A stretch of DNA of 64,000 nt from Janibacter sp. A1S7 (GCF_037198315.1 NZ_CP144913.1:2666001-2730000); one strand, 5' to 3'; counted from the stretch's first letter, positions 8,571 to 17,041 are shown. Program-made: numbers and translations. Notes: generated by a model not told the origin, from the sequence alone.

Positions 8571-9664
8571 TGTACCCGGCCGACAGGTTGGTGACACTCC
8601 GGTTGGGTCGTTGACGTAAGGGAGGACCCCCGGGTGCGGTGGGTGATGTCTAAGTCGCCGACCGACCGGAGGTCCTCGTGTCCCACAGTAATGCCCGACT
8701 GACCGTGCGTGGTCGTCAGTTGTTGGTGGAGCGGGTCTGCGAGCAGGGGTGGGCTGTGGCCCACGCCGCCAAGGCCCAAGGCGTTTCCCGCCAGTGCGCC
8801 CACCGGTGGATCAACCGGTTCCGTCAGGAAGGCCCGGCCGGTCTGCACGAGCGTTCCTCGCGTCCGCACCACTGCCCGCGCCAGACCCCGGTCGAAATCG
8901 AAGAGCAGATCGTGGCCACCCGCCGCCAGGAACGTCGTGGCCAGGACTGGCTCGGTCCCGAGCTCGACGTGCCCGCCCGTACCGTCTCTCGGGTCCTACG
9001 ACGCCATGGCGTGCCCTACCTGCGCGAGTGCGACCCGCTGACCGGGGAAGTCATCCGCGCGTCGAAGACCACTGCCGTGCGCTACGAACGCGAGCGTCCG
9101 GGCGAGTTGACCCACGTCGATGTGAAGAAGATCGGCAAGATCCCCCACGGTGGTGGGTGGAAGGCCCACGGACGGGCAATGGGTTCCACTGCGGCGAAGA
9201 AAAGGGCCCGCATCGGCTACGACTACGTCCACTCGATGGTCGATGACCACTGCCGGCTGGCCTACAGCGAGATCCTGCCCGACGAGAAAGGGCGCACCTG
9301 CGCCGGGTTCATCAAGCGCGCAGCCGCGTACTTCGCCGACCACGGCATCACCACGATCGAGCGGGTGATGACCGACAACCACTTCTCCTACCGCAACTCC
9401 CACGACGTGCGCGAGGCGATGGAGGAACTGGGCGCCACACACAAGTTCATCCGGCCCCACTGCCCCTGGCAGAACGGCAAGGTGGAGCGGTTCAACCGCA
9501 CCCTGCAGACCGAATGGGCCTACCGAGAAGTCTTCACCAGCAACGACCAACGCTGCGCTGCCCTTGCGCCCTGGCTCGAGCACTACAACACTGAACGCCG
9601 CCACACCGCACTCGGCGGTCACACCCCGACCAGCCGACTGTCACCAACGTGATGGCCGGGTACA
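8571..9664 (+). mobile_element. IS481-family insertion sequence, copy 1
   Basis: The ends are inverted repeats beginning TGTACCCGGCC (left TGTACCCGGCCGACAGGTTG, right complement TGTACCCGGCCATCACGTTG). A 6-bp target duplication TCTAGG is present at 8565-8570 and 9665-9670. Removing 1,094 bp of IS plus one duplication restores a continuous NhaA reading frame (GLHLDLHHWIN). Target and end sequence fit the IS481 family, which prefers NCTAGN. Confidence 0.92.
8678..9652 (+). CDS. IS481-family transposase
   Basis: A 324-residue DDE transposase. An N-terminal helix-turn-helix (AVAHAAKAQGVSRQCAHRWI) is followed by the integrase core: D148 in LTHVDVKKIGK, D233 in VMTDNHFSYRN, E270 in NGKVERFNRTL. Length and motifs are those of intact IS481 transposases. 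GTG start at 8678 follows GGAGGTCCTC. The gene and both IS ends are complete, so the element may be active. Confidence 0.92.
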   Translation: MSHSNARLTVRGRQLLVERVCEQGWAVAHAAKAQGVSRQCAHRWINRFRQEGPAGLHERSSRPHHCPRQTPVEIEEQIVATRRQERRGQDWLGPELDVPARTVSRVLRRHGVPYLRECDPLTGEVIRASKTTAVRYERERPGELTHVDVKKIGKIPHGGGWKAHGRAMGSTAAKKRARIGYDYVHSMVDDHCRLAYSEILPDEKGRTCAGFIKRAAAYFADHGITTIERVMTDNHFSYRNSHDVREAMEELGATHKFIRPHCPWQNGKVERFNRTLQTEWAYREVFTSNDQRCAALAPWLEHYNTERRHTALGGHTPTSRLSPT

Positions 9665-9855
9665 TCTAGGTGCAACCCGAACGGACCGACATCGATCCCC
9701 ACGCTCTGGTGCCACAGTTCGAAATAGGACGAGGACAGCGGCGAGTTCGCCCAGAGGAGCGCGAAGGTGGTGACGACGATGAGCAGCACGGCCGACCCGG
9801 ACTCCGAGCGGAGCCATCGGCCAATGCCCAGCGGGGGCGAGCTTGAGCGAAACAT
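9665..9855 (-). pseudogene. nhaA: NhaA-DsbA fusion, 5' part
   Basis: The first 64 codons of the antiporter, starting at ATG 9855 and reading through the first membrane helix (SAVLLIVVTTFALLWANSPL) to VGPFGLHLD, where the IS481 element begins. The reading frame joins perfectly to 8570 once the IS and one TCTAGG copy are removed. No strong ribosome binding site is visible before the ATG. Confidence 0.85.
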
Positions 9856-9925
9856 AGTTGGATTCTGCCTGAACGTGCTGGCTAGTTGGTGCTGGCAGGA
9901 CGTTCTTGACGCGTGTTCAGAAGTG

Positions 9926-10405
9926 TCACGAGGACAGTGCCTGGCGTGCGAAGGCAAGGACCTGGGCACGCATTACTTGGTGTCGCTCTTCGGCGCTGCC
10001 GCTCTCTATGAGGAAGCGTGCGAGTTGGGGCATGGTGTGCGGCCAGCAGGCGAGTCCGATCAGCACCATGAGCGTTGCCGCTGTGTCGTGGTCTGCTGGC
10101 CTGCCGAGCGCCTCGGCTTATGCCTCGACCTTCTTGCGGTAGCTCGGCCGGCGGGGATCGTCGTCGACTGGGCGGTCGCCGTAGTAAAGGGCCTCCCACA
10201 GCATCAGCCGAAGGAGGACCGGGTGCTGACGGTGGAAGTCGTACAGCCGCCCCACATAGTCAGCAAGGTCGCCTCCGGGCAGACCGATTCCATCAGCATG
10301 CTCAGCCTTCGCTTCGGTGACGACGGCCTGGAACAGGGCTTCCTTGCTGCCGACGTTTCCGTAAAGGGTCATGGTGCTGCCACAGCGAGGCGGTAGCCCT
10401 CTAGC
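9926..10405 (-). pseudogene. TetR-family regulator, truncated and frameshifted
   Basis: STMTLYGNVGSKEALFQAV is the second half of a TetR helix-turn-helix, followed by ligand-domain sequence to SYRKKVEA and a stop at 10118. The normal C-terminus (LMVLIGLACWPHTMPQLARF, ending FARQALSS) continues in another frame to a stop at 9926-9928, so one frameshift lies near 10115. The 5' end is removed at the IS481 insertion; the sequence on the far side of that IS does not supply the missing helix-turn-helix, so the gene was already truncated or rearranged. It probably once controlled the adjacent antiporter. Confidence 0.7.
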
Positions 10406-11387
10406 TGTACTGACCCGACAGGTTGATCAAGCGGGTGATGGGCGGCTTGTTTCCGCAGGCGGTGTGGGGACGATGGTGGTTGTACTCGTGGAGCCATGCT
10501 GACAGAGCTTGGCGTCGCTGGGTCTCTGAGGTGTAGCAGCGGGCGTATCCCCACCCGTCGGCCATGGTTCGGTGGAAGCGCTCGATTTTGCCGTTGGTCT
10601 GCGGACGGCGGGGTCGGGTGCGGGAGTGCTGGATCCCGAGCTCGGCGCAGACATCGCGCCACAGGTGCGAGACGTAGGCCGATCCGTTGTCGGACAGCAC
10701 CCTGTGGGTGGTGATGCCGCGGGCGGTGAACCAGGCGACGGCTCGGCGCAGGACAGCAGTGGCGGTGGCCGCGGTTTCGTTGTCGTGGACCTCTGCGTAG
10801 GCGACTCGGGAGTGGTCATCGATGACGGTGTGCACGAACGCGTGGCCCATCTTCGGGTTGCGGTGCTTGCTCTTCGGCTTGCCCGGGGTGGCTGCACGGT
10901 TCTTTCCGCCCTGGGCTCGGCCCACGAAGCGCCACCCGCCCCCGTCGGGGATGTTGCCGAACTTCTTGACGTCCACGTGCAGCATGTCGCCGGGACGCTC
11001 GTGCTCGTATCGGCGCACGGGTTCACCGGTAGCGCGATCGACGTGCGTCAACCGGTTGAGGTGGCACCGAGTGAGCACCCGGTGCACCGTCGAGGGCGCA
11101 ACCCCCACGTGTGCGGCGAGCTGGACAGGGCCCAGGCGCTTGCGCAGCCGCAACGACACGATCCGCTTGGTCGTCGACGGGCACGTCTTGGCCGGCAGCG
11201 AGTGCGGCCGGCTCGAGCGGTCTCTCATCGACTCACCCGCTGAATACCGGTCGGCCCAGCGCTTGACCGTCGCCCAGGAGCACTGGAACCGGGCCGCGAC
11301 CTCACTGATCGGCACTCCCTGATCGACGGCGAGCTGGGCGACCTTGAGCCGGTGACGCACCGTCAGAGCGGCATTAGCGTGGGACAT
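10401..11387 (-). CDS. IS481-family transposase with target-supplied stop codon
   Basis: A 328-residue DDE transposase: helix-turn-helix (PISEVAARFQCSWATVKRWA), D139 in LHVDVKKFGN, D233 in VLSDNGSAYVS, E269 in NGKIERFHRTM. I chose ATG 11387 because AGGAGG lies 5 bases upstream; an in-frame ATG 14 codons earlier lacks this. The last codons are CAG TAC AGC TAG: the IS ends after CAGTACA, so the stop TAG is formed inside the 6-bp target duplication. Confidence 0.9.
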   Translation of the reverse strand: MSHANAALTVRHRLKVAQLAVDQGVPISEVAARFQCSWATVKRWADRYSAGESMRDRSSRPHSLPAKTCPSTTKRIVSLRLRKRLGPVQLAAHVGVAPSTVHRVLTRCHLNRLTHVDRATGEPVRRYEHERPGDMLHVDVKKFGNIPDGGGWRFVGRAQGGKNRAATPGKPKSKHRNPKMGHAFVHTVIDDHSRVAYAEVHDNETAATATAVLRRAVAWFTARGITTHRVLSDNGSAYVSHLWRDVCAELGIQHSRTRPRRPQTNGKIERFHRTMADGWGYARCYTSETQRRQALSAWLHEYNHHRPHTACGNKPPITRLINLSGQYS

Positions 11388-11508
11388 GAGGGCCTCCTGT
11401 GAGTGGCAGTGATGACTTGGCAGTTCCACTCCACCGCAGGAGGTCCTTCCGCGCCACTGATCAGATCAGCGGATCGCAATCACTCAACCAACGTCCCGGG
11501 TCAGTACA
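10406..11508 (-). mobile_element. IS481-family insertion sequence, copy 2
   Basis: Inverted ends begin TGTACTGACCCG (left continues ACAGGTTG, right complement continues GGACGTTG). A 6-bp duplication TCTAGC flanks the element at 10400-10405 and 11509-11514. Length is 1,103 bp. It is a different element from copy 1 (the transposases differ throughout) but uses the same NCTAGN target type. Confidence 0.92.
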
Positions 11509-11584
11509 TCTAGCCTGGCGTCTGCGCACGCATGGCGAGCGCAAGTCCTGTGCGATCCACGCCGCCCCGCGGGCGCGGCCTGCT

Positions 11585-11893
11585 CTATGCGGGCTGCTTC
11601 TCCGCGACGACATCGAGCTGCTCGATCATGGGCTCCTCGAAGAGCTCACCCGTGTTGTCACCGAGCGCTTTCGCGACTTCACCCGACAGGTGCGCCTGGC
11701 GCCCGTCGTCGTCGGGAAAGGCGTCGAAGATCCCGAACGACGAGGGTCCGAACTGGATTCCGAACCACCTGACGGTCTTGGGCTCCCCTTCGACGATCGA
11801 CAGCCCCTGGTTCAAGAAGTCGCGGACGTCGTCCTCCCTGCCGGGCAGTGCTTCGAGGCGTACCAGAAGCGCTTTGCTCACCTGTGTTGTCAT
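11585..11893 (-). CDS. ABM-domain monooxygenase-like protein
   Basis: A 102-residue protein of the antibiotic-biosynthesis-monooxygenase/YgiN ferredoxin-like fold: KALLVRLEALPGREDDVRDF at the start, then TVRWFGIQFGPSSFGIFDAF and HLSGEVAKAL. Members form dimers and act on quinones or other aromatics without bound cofactor, or are of unknown role. ATG at 11893 follows GGGAGAG. It is the last gene of a minus-strand run that includes GlcG-like, DJ-1-like and formaldehyde dehydrogenase genes, which suggests a shared electrophile or oxidative-stress function. Confidence 0.8.
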   Translation of the reverse strand: MTTQVSKALLVRLEALPGREDDVRDFLNQGLSIVEGEPKTVRWFGIQFGPSSFGIFDAFPDDDGRQAHLSGEVAKALGDNTGELFEEPMIEQLDVVAEKQPA

Positions 11894-11933
11894 CTTGGTT
11901 CTCTCCCTTGCTCGGTTCGCGTTGTCGCGATGA

Positions 11934-12347
11934 TCAGAACGCCGCTACGGCCGCCTCGGCGACCGTCTGATCCTGCTCGCCGCTGCCGCCGCTCACGCCT
12001 ACCGCCCCGACCACCTGACCGTCGCGACGGAGCGGGATACCGCCGGCGAAGGTCATCACCCTACCTTGGTTCGAGCCCTGGATGCCGTAGAACTGCTCGC
12101 CGGGCTGAGCATTCTCGGCCAGGTCCTTGGTGGCGATGTCGAAGGCGCGCGCCGTGAAGGCCTTGTTGATCGAGATGTCGACGCTGCCCACCCACGCGTT
12201 GTCCATGCGGATGTGGGAGACCAGGTTGCCACCCGCGTCGACCACCGCGACGTTGCTCGGCGGCCCGATCTTGCCCGCCTTACCTTGACCGTCGGCGATC
12301 ACGCGCTGAGCGTCCTCGAGCGATACGGATTCGAGCTTGATGGTCAC
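11934..12347 (-). CDS. GlcG/HbpS family heme-binding-like protein
   Basis: A 137-residue protein with the DUF336/GlcG/HbpS pattern: SLEDAQRVIADGQGKA, VAVVDAGGNLVSHIRMDNA, SVDISINKAFTARAF, then FAGGIPLRRDGQVVGAVGVS near the C-terminus. HbpS of Streptomyces is an extracellular heme-binding octamer that senses oxidative stress; here no signal peptide is visible, so a cytoplasmic GlcG-type role is more likely. The GTG start directly abuts AGGAG, an unusually tight spacing. It lies 133 bases downstream of the DJ-1-like gene. Confidence 0.85.
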   Translation of the reverse strand: MTIKLESVSLEDAQRVIADGQGKAGKIGPPSNVAVVDAGGNLVSHIRMDNAWVGSVDISINKAFTARAFDIATKDLAENAQPGEQFYGIQGSNQGRVMTFAGGIPLRRDGQVVGAVGVSGGSGEQDQTVAEAAVAAF

Positions 12348-12480
12348 CTCCTGGTTGTGTGCCTGTTGAACCGAACTGCGTCGCCCGATCGGCTAACGCT
12401 GTCTCTCTTCAGTCGACGTCATTCTCCTTGCCGGGCTTGGCCTGCACGATCACCGACAGCGCAACCTCGATCATGTTCCC

Positions 12481-13029
12481 TCACCCGGCCCGGCTGAACA
12501 GTTCCACGATCGCGGAGTTGAAGGCCGGGAGATCGTCGGGCGAGCGGCTGGTGACCAGGTTCCCGTCGCGTGCCACCTCTTCGTCCACGACGTTCGCACC
12601 GGCATTGCGCAGGTCGGTGCGGATGCTCGGGTAGGAGGTCAACGTCCGGTCCGCTGCGACGCCGGCCTCGATCAGCGTCCACGGTCCGTGGCAGATCGAG
12701 GCAACCGGCTTGCCGGTGGCCATGAAATCGCGCACGAAGCCGACCGCGTCGGAGTCCACTCGCAGCTGGTCGGGGTTCACCGTGCCGCCGGGGAGCAACA
12801 GGGCGTCGTAGTCATCGACCGAGGCCGACTTGACCAGGGCATCGACTGGAAACGTTCCGGCCGCATCCAGGTCGTTGTTGCGGGCCTGGATCTCGCCGTC
12901 GTGCAGTGACAGCAGCTCGGTCGTGGCCCCGGCATCCTGCAGCGCCTGTCTTGGCTGTTCCAGCTCCACGCGCTCCACGCCGTCCGCCGCCAGGATCGCG
13001 ACCCGCTTGCCGTTCAACTCGTCTGCCAT
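12481..13029 (-). CDS. DJ-1/PfpI family (type 1 glutamine amidotransferase-like) protein
   Basis: A 182-residue PfpI/YhbO-like protein. RVAILAADGVERVELEQP carries the conserved Glu (E19) and SICHGPWTLIEAG the reactive Cys (C113) and following His. This family includes proteins proposed to repair or detoxify carbonyl damage such as methylglyoxal adducts, and intracellular peptidases. ATG 13029 follows GGAGCAGAAC; a longer upstream reading of the frame has no family similarity. It sits 88 bases downstream of formaldehyde dehydrogenase, on the same strand. Confidence 0.9.
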   Translation of the reverse strand: MADELNGKRVAILAADGVERVELEQPRQALQDAGATTELLSLHDGEIQARNNDLDAAGTFPVDALVKSASVDDYDALLLPGGTVNPDQLRVDSDAVGFVRDFMATGKPVASICHGPWTLIEAGVAADRTLTSYPSIRTDLRNAGANVVDEEVARDGNLVTSRSPDDLPAFNSAIVELFSRAG

Positions 13030-13117
13030 GTTCTGCTCCGTTCTGTGAGAGGTGGCGGCCTGCCCGTGCGGGCAGGGCCTCCCGCTGGCCCTACCGGTCA
13101 GCGTGGGGAGGAAGGGG

Positions 13118-14281
13118 TCAGCGGCCCGCTGATCCGGCCTGCTGGGGCTTGAGGATGACCTTGGTCCAGCCGTCATTGCGCTCATCGAAGTTCTGGTAGG
13201 CGTCGGGGGCCTGGTCCAGGGACAGGTTGTGGGAAACGATGAAGGACGGGCTGGCCTTGCCGGCGGCGATGAGGTCCCGCAACTGGCGGTTGTACTTCTT
13301 CACCGGGGCCTGGCCGTTGCCCATGGTCTGGCCCTTGAACCAGTGCAGGCCGTAGTCGAAGGCGACCTTCCCCTGCTGGGCCATCTCGTCCGGGCCGCCG
13401 GGGTCCTGGGGCAGGAAGACGCCGACCACGCCGATGCCGCCGGTGAACCGCACCGACTGCACCAGACGGTTCAGGGTCATCACCGGGTCCTCGGTGCCCT
13501 GCGGGTCGTGAGCCTGATAGCCCACGCACTCACACCCACGGTCCGCGCCCAGGCCCATCGTCTGGTCGAGCACGAACTGCACGGGATCTGTCGTGGAGTC
13601 ATCGACCGCGATCGCGCCGATCTGTTCAGCCAGCCGCAGCCGGTCCGGGTGGCGGTCGACCACCATCACCTTGGCCGCGCCCTTGATCGTGGCCGACAGG
13701 GCCGCCATCAGCCCCACCGGGCCGGCGCCGTAGATCACCACGGAGTCCCCGGGCACGACACCGGCCATCTCGGTGGCGTGGTAGCCGGTGGGGAAGATGT
13801 CGGAGAGCATGACGTAGTCGTTCTCCTTCTCCTGGGCGTCCTCGCCCAGGCGGAGGCAGTTGTGGTCGCCGTAGGGCACCCGCAGCATTTCCGCCTGCCC
13901 GCCCGCCCACGGGCCCATCGCCGCGAAGCCATAGGCCGCGCCGGCCGCTGCCGGATCGGGCTGGGTGGTCAGGCAGTAGTTGGTGAATCCGCGTTCGCAG
14001 TTCTTGCAGAACCCGCAAGAGATGTTGAACGGCAGGACCACCCGCTCACCGACCTTGACCTTGTCGACGCCGTCGCCGACCTCGATGACCTCGCCCATGT
14101 TCTCGTGCCCGAACGTGCGACCGGTCTCGAAATCGGTGCGCCCCTCGTACATGTGCAGGTCTGAGCCGCAGATATTGGTGGCGGTGATTCGCACGAGGAC
14201 GTCGGTGGGTCGTTCGATCTTCGCGTCTGGGACGTCGTTGACACTGACGTCGCGCGGTCCGTTGTACACAACAGCTTTCAT
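13118..14281 (-). CDS. fdhA: Glutathione-independent formaldehyde dehydrogenase
   Basis: A 387-residue zinc-dependent alcohol dehydrogenase of the Pseudomonas putida FdhA type, oxidising formaldehyde to formate with tightly bound NAD. Catalytic zinc ligands are C38 in NICGSDLH and H59 in TFGHENMG; the structural zinc site is CGFCKNCERGFTNYC. The cofactor fold is VVIYGAGPVGLMAALSA followed by VVDRHPDR. Insertions such as YGFAAMGPWAGGQAEMLRVP and FDYGLHWFKGQ are those of this subfamily rather than simple alcohol dehydrogenases. It is divergent from a LysR gene and heads the minus-strand redox gene run. Confidence 0.92.
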   Translation of the reverse strand: MKAVVYNGPRDVSVNDVPDAKIERPTDVLVRITATNICGSDLHMYEGRTDFETGRTFGHENMGEVIEVGDGVDKVKVGERVVLPFNISCGFCKNCERGFTNYCLTTQPDPAAAGAAYGFAAMGPWAGGQAEMLRVPYGDHNCLRLGEDAQEKENDYVMLSDIFPTGYHATEMAGVVPGDSVVIYGAGPVGLMAALSATIKGAAKVMVVDRHPDRLRLAEQIGAIAVDDSTTDPVQFVLDQTMGLGADRGCECVGYQAHDPQGTEDPVMTLNRLVQSVRFTGGIGVVGVFLPQDPGGPDEMAQQGKVAFDYGLHWFKGQTMGNGQAPVKKYNRQLRDLIAAGKASPSFIVSHNLSLDQAPDAYQNFDERNDGWTKVILKPQQAGSAGR

Positions 14282-14454
14282 GGGAAACTCCTGATGAGGT
14301 GTGCTGGAAAGCCTGCGACCCCACGGGGTGCGAGGGCTGTGCGAGCTGCCTGGTTTCGACTACGGCCTTTCATGCCCAGTCTTGCGATAGCCATGCGCCC
14401 AATGCCATGACGTGTTTCCTCCGCCCCATCAGCCGGGGTCTAACATTGCTGGTC
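14282..14454. promoter_or_regulatory. Divergent promoter region between fdhA-like and LysR genes
   Basis: A 173-bp space between two diverging genes, the classical place for LysR binding. It is more AT-rich than its flanks in places (for example TTTCATGCCCAGTCTTGCGA) but I cannot name a clear operator by eye. Promoters for both directions are expected here by layout only. Confidence 0.45.
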
Positions 14455-15345
14455 ATGGAGCTCCGACAGCTCCGGTACTTCGTTGCCGTAGCCGAGGAAC
14501 GGCACTTCGGGCGGGCCGCCCGCAGGCTGCGCATCGCCGCGCCCTCGCTGTCCCAACAGATCCAGGCCCTGGAACGGGACCTGCACATCACCCTGCTCGA
14601 GCGCAGCCCGCGCAGCGTGGTCCTCACCCCCGCCGGGGAGGTGCTGCTCGAGCACGCCCACGTCCTGCTGGCGCGGGCCGAACGTGCCCGCAACGAGGTC
14701 CAGTGCGCCGACGGGCGGCATCGGCACCTGGAGCTGCGCGTCGTCCCCGCCGTCGAGTACGTCTTGAATGGCTCCCTGCACCACCTGTCCGGGCCGGCCT
14801 CCGGCCTGGAGGTCACCACCGCGACCGCCACCGGCAAGGAAGCCATCAAGGCGGTCCGCGAGGAACACATCGACGCCGCCATCGTGTGGGTTCGCTCCAC
14901 CCAGGACCAGGACCTCGCGGGGACCGCCCTGCGCGAAGTACCGGTGCACCTCGCCCTGCCAGCCGGACACCAGCTCGCCGCCAGGCAAACGATCCCGGTC
15001 GCCGACCTCGCCGCCGAGACAATCGTGATGTTCCCCCGCGACCTCTTCCTCGGCATCTGGGACCACGCCATCGGCCACCTGCTCCCCGCCGGCCTGTCTC
15101 ACCCCGATCAGGTGCTCACCCAACCGGATCTGATCAACGCTCCAGAAGCCGTACTCCGCTCGGTCGCCGCCGGTCACGGAGTGGCACCGGTCGCCCCGGC
15201 GATGGCCGAGCACGTCCCGGTCCCCGGGATTGTCGTGCGGCCCCTCGTCCCGCCCCTGCTGGTACCCCTCGAACTCATCTGGCGCGAACCCGCCCACCCC
15301 GCACTCCAAGACGTCGTCGCGCTGCTCGCCGGCACCGAGGTGTAG
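14455..15345 (+). CDS. LysR-family transcriptional regulator
   Basis: A 296-residue LysR regulator. The N-terminal winged helix-turn-helix is MELRQLRYFVAVAEERHFGR, then AARRLRIAAPSLSQQIQALE; the ligand-binding domain follows, with DAAIVWVRS and PEAVLRSVAAGHGVAPV. I chose ATG 14455 because the family consensus starts there; 52 upstream in-frame codons show no similarity. Divergent from the formaldehyde dehydrogenase gene and 150 bases ahead of the flavin oxidase gene, it is the likely regulator of one or both; the inducer is unknown. Confidence 0.92.
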   Translation: MELRQLRYFVAVAEERHFGRAARRLRIAAPSLSQQIQALERDLHITLLERSPRSVVLTPAGEVLLEHAHVLLARAERARNEVQCADGRHRHLELRVVPAVEYVLNGSLHHLSGPASGLEVTTATATGKEAIKAVREEHIDAAIVWVRSTQDQDLAGTALREVPVHLALPAGHQLAARQTIPVADLAAETIVMFPRDLFLGIWDHAIGHLLPAGLSHPDQVLTQPDLINAPEAVLRSVAAGHGVAPVAPAMAEHVPVPGIVVRPLVPPLLVPLELIWREPAHPALQDVVALLAGTEV

Positions 15346-15496
15346 GAGCCGGCAGGAGCGGCAGAAGTCGTCGAATGAGGCCCGGGCGCTCATCGGCACG
15401 GTCGAGACTGCCTGCGACAGATGAGTGCGTTGACGCCACGGACCTGTCCCGGGTCGCCCATGAATGAGATCGGCCGTTGTGGGTACCGCCCTCACG

Positions 15497-16606
15497 ATGA
15501 CTCCGAACTCTGACATCGCGGTGATCGGCGCCGGCATCGTCGGCCTGTCGACGGCGTACGCGGCCCAGCAGCAGGGCCTCTCGGTGACGGTCTACGACAG
15601 CGGCCCCCCGGGCGGTGGCCAATCCGCGGGCCAGGCGCGGGTCTTTCGGCACGCGCACGACGACCCACGACTGGTCGCCATGGCCGCAGACAGTCGTGAG
15701 ACCTGGCGGGAGTGGGAGGAGGACTTCGGCGCCGAGTTGGTTTCCTCCGACGGAGCCGTCGCACTGGGCCCCGGCATCGACGACAAGCTCGACGTGCTGG
15801 CGGGATTCCCACAGCTCCCGGTGCGTCGCATCGGCCACGACGAGCTCGCCGAGGCAATGCCCCTCCTCGCGCCGTTCGACGGCCCGGCGATGCTCGACGA
15901 GACCGGCGGCTCGATCCGGACGCAGGCCGCGATCGGCGCGCTGGCCGATCGGCTGCGCGACTCGATGGTCACCGACCACGTCCTCACCCTCCGGCAGACC
16001 CGTAGAGAAACCGTGGAGGTGCGCACGGGCACCCGTTGCCAAGAGCACGGCCACGTCGTGGTCTGCGCCGGACGTGGGACGGCCCCACTCGCCCGCGGGG
16101 TCGGGCTCTCGCTTCCGGTCCGACTCGCCGCTCATGTCCGCGTGACCTTCGCCGCCACCGGCCCTCCGCCGCCGCGGGTGGCGACCCTGCAGGACAGCAG
16201 CGGGGAGTTCGGTGAGACCGGGATCTACGCGGCGGCCTACCCCGGCAACAGCCACTACGCAGTCGGGCTGAGCGAGACCGTCCAGGTCGGGGAGGACGGC
16301 AGCTTCGCCGAACCCTCCGAGCTTGCGCAGCTCGCCCAGCGCGCCGCCGCCTACACCAAACGGGCGCTGCCCGGGCTCACAGCGACCCCGGTGGAGTTCG
16401 TGCATTGCTGGGTCACCGAACTGCCCTGGAACGAGGACGCCGTTGCCGTGTGGCAGTCCCCCGCGGCCTCCTTTGTCGCGGGGCACAACCTTTTCAAGCA
16501 AGCCCCGGGCCTCGGGCGGGCCCTGGTCGAGAGCGTCACGGACGGCCGGTTGCCCACCCACCTCACACCCGAGGCCAGGCTCGGCGAGCCCCAGGCCACC
16601 TCGTAG
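15497..16606 (+). CDS. FAD-dependent oxidase, monomeric sarcosine oxidase-like
   Basis: A 369-residue flavoenzyme of the DAO superfamily. The FAD fold is SDIAVIGAGIVGLSTAYAAQ; the segment SAGQARVFRHAHDDPRLVAM, then ETWREWEE matches the region after the nucleotide fold in monomeric sarcosine and N-methyltryptophan oxidases. FVHCWVTELPWNEDA puts a Cys (C304) where those enzymes attach FAD covalently, and GHNLFKQAPGLGRAL carries a Lys near the usual O2-activating Lys. Such oxidases demethylate N-methyl amino acids, releasing formaldehyde and H2O2. The substrate is not readable from sequence. An in-frame ATG at 15464 is an alternative start; neither has a strong ribosome binding site. Confidence 0.78.
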   Translation: MTPNSDIAVIGAGIVGLSTAYAAQQQGLSVTVYDSGPPGGGQSAGQARVFRHAHDDPRLVAMAADSRETWREWEEDFGAELVSSDGAVALGPGIDDKLDVLAGFPQLPVRRIGHDELAEAMPLLAPFDGPAMLDETGGSIRTQAAIGALADRLRDSMVTDHVLTLRQTRRETVEVRTGTRCQEHGHVVVCAGRGTAPLARGVGLSLPVRLAAHVRVTFAATGPPPPRVATLQDSSGEFGETGIYAAAYPGNSHYAVGLSETVQVGEDGSFAEPSELAQLAQRAAAYTKRALPGLTATPVEFVHCWVTELPWNEDAVAVWQSPAASFVAGHNLFKQAPGLGRALVESVTDGRLPTHLTPEARLGEPQATS

Positions 16607-16659
16607 AGAGGCAGCCTGGCGGAACGGTCGAACGCGTGTGCGCACACTGATGACCAGGA

Positions 16660-16688
16660 GTCTCCGCAACGGGTCTCCTTGCGGAGAC
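16660..16688 (+). terminator. Hairpin after flavin oxidase gene
   Basis: Perfect 10-bp stem GTCTCCGCAA ... TTGCGGAGAC with a 9-base loop, 54 bases after the oxidase stop. No T run follows, so it may be a weak terminator or only a structural element of the region ahead of repSA. Confidence 0.4.
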
Positions 16689-17041
16689 GAGCTTCGCCGA
16701 GACGGCTGTCTTCGATAGCCGTTCCCGCCGGTTGGGGATCCGCTATCGGTGATCTCCTCTGGGCACGTCTGGCAAAAACTCTGGTCACGGCGCTCGATTT
16801 TCTGGAACAGCATCGTCGGGCACGGCATCGTGGGTGGTGCGGATCAACCACAGGCGCACACACATGGACGGGATTGTCCAGGGGGTCGGCTCCCCACCCG
16901 GGCCTGACGGCTCGCTCTCATCGACGGCCGTGACAGAGACTCACTGACTGGATCCGCATCCGCACCCACTTCCGGGTGTGCCCGGCGTTTGAGCGGCTCT
17001 GGAACGTCGGTGACCACGTATCGCCGCTCACCCCACAGTCT

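Noticed and set aside
8571..8872. N-terminal extension of the NhaA frame to 8872
   Set aside because: The extra codons lie inside the IS481 element and have no NhaA similarity; the true N-terminus is at 9665-9855.
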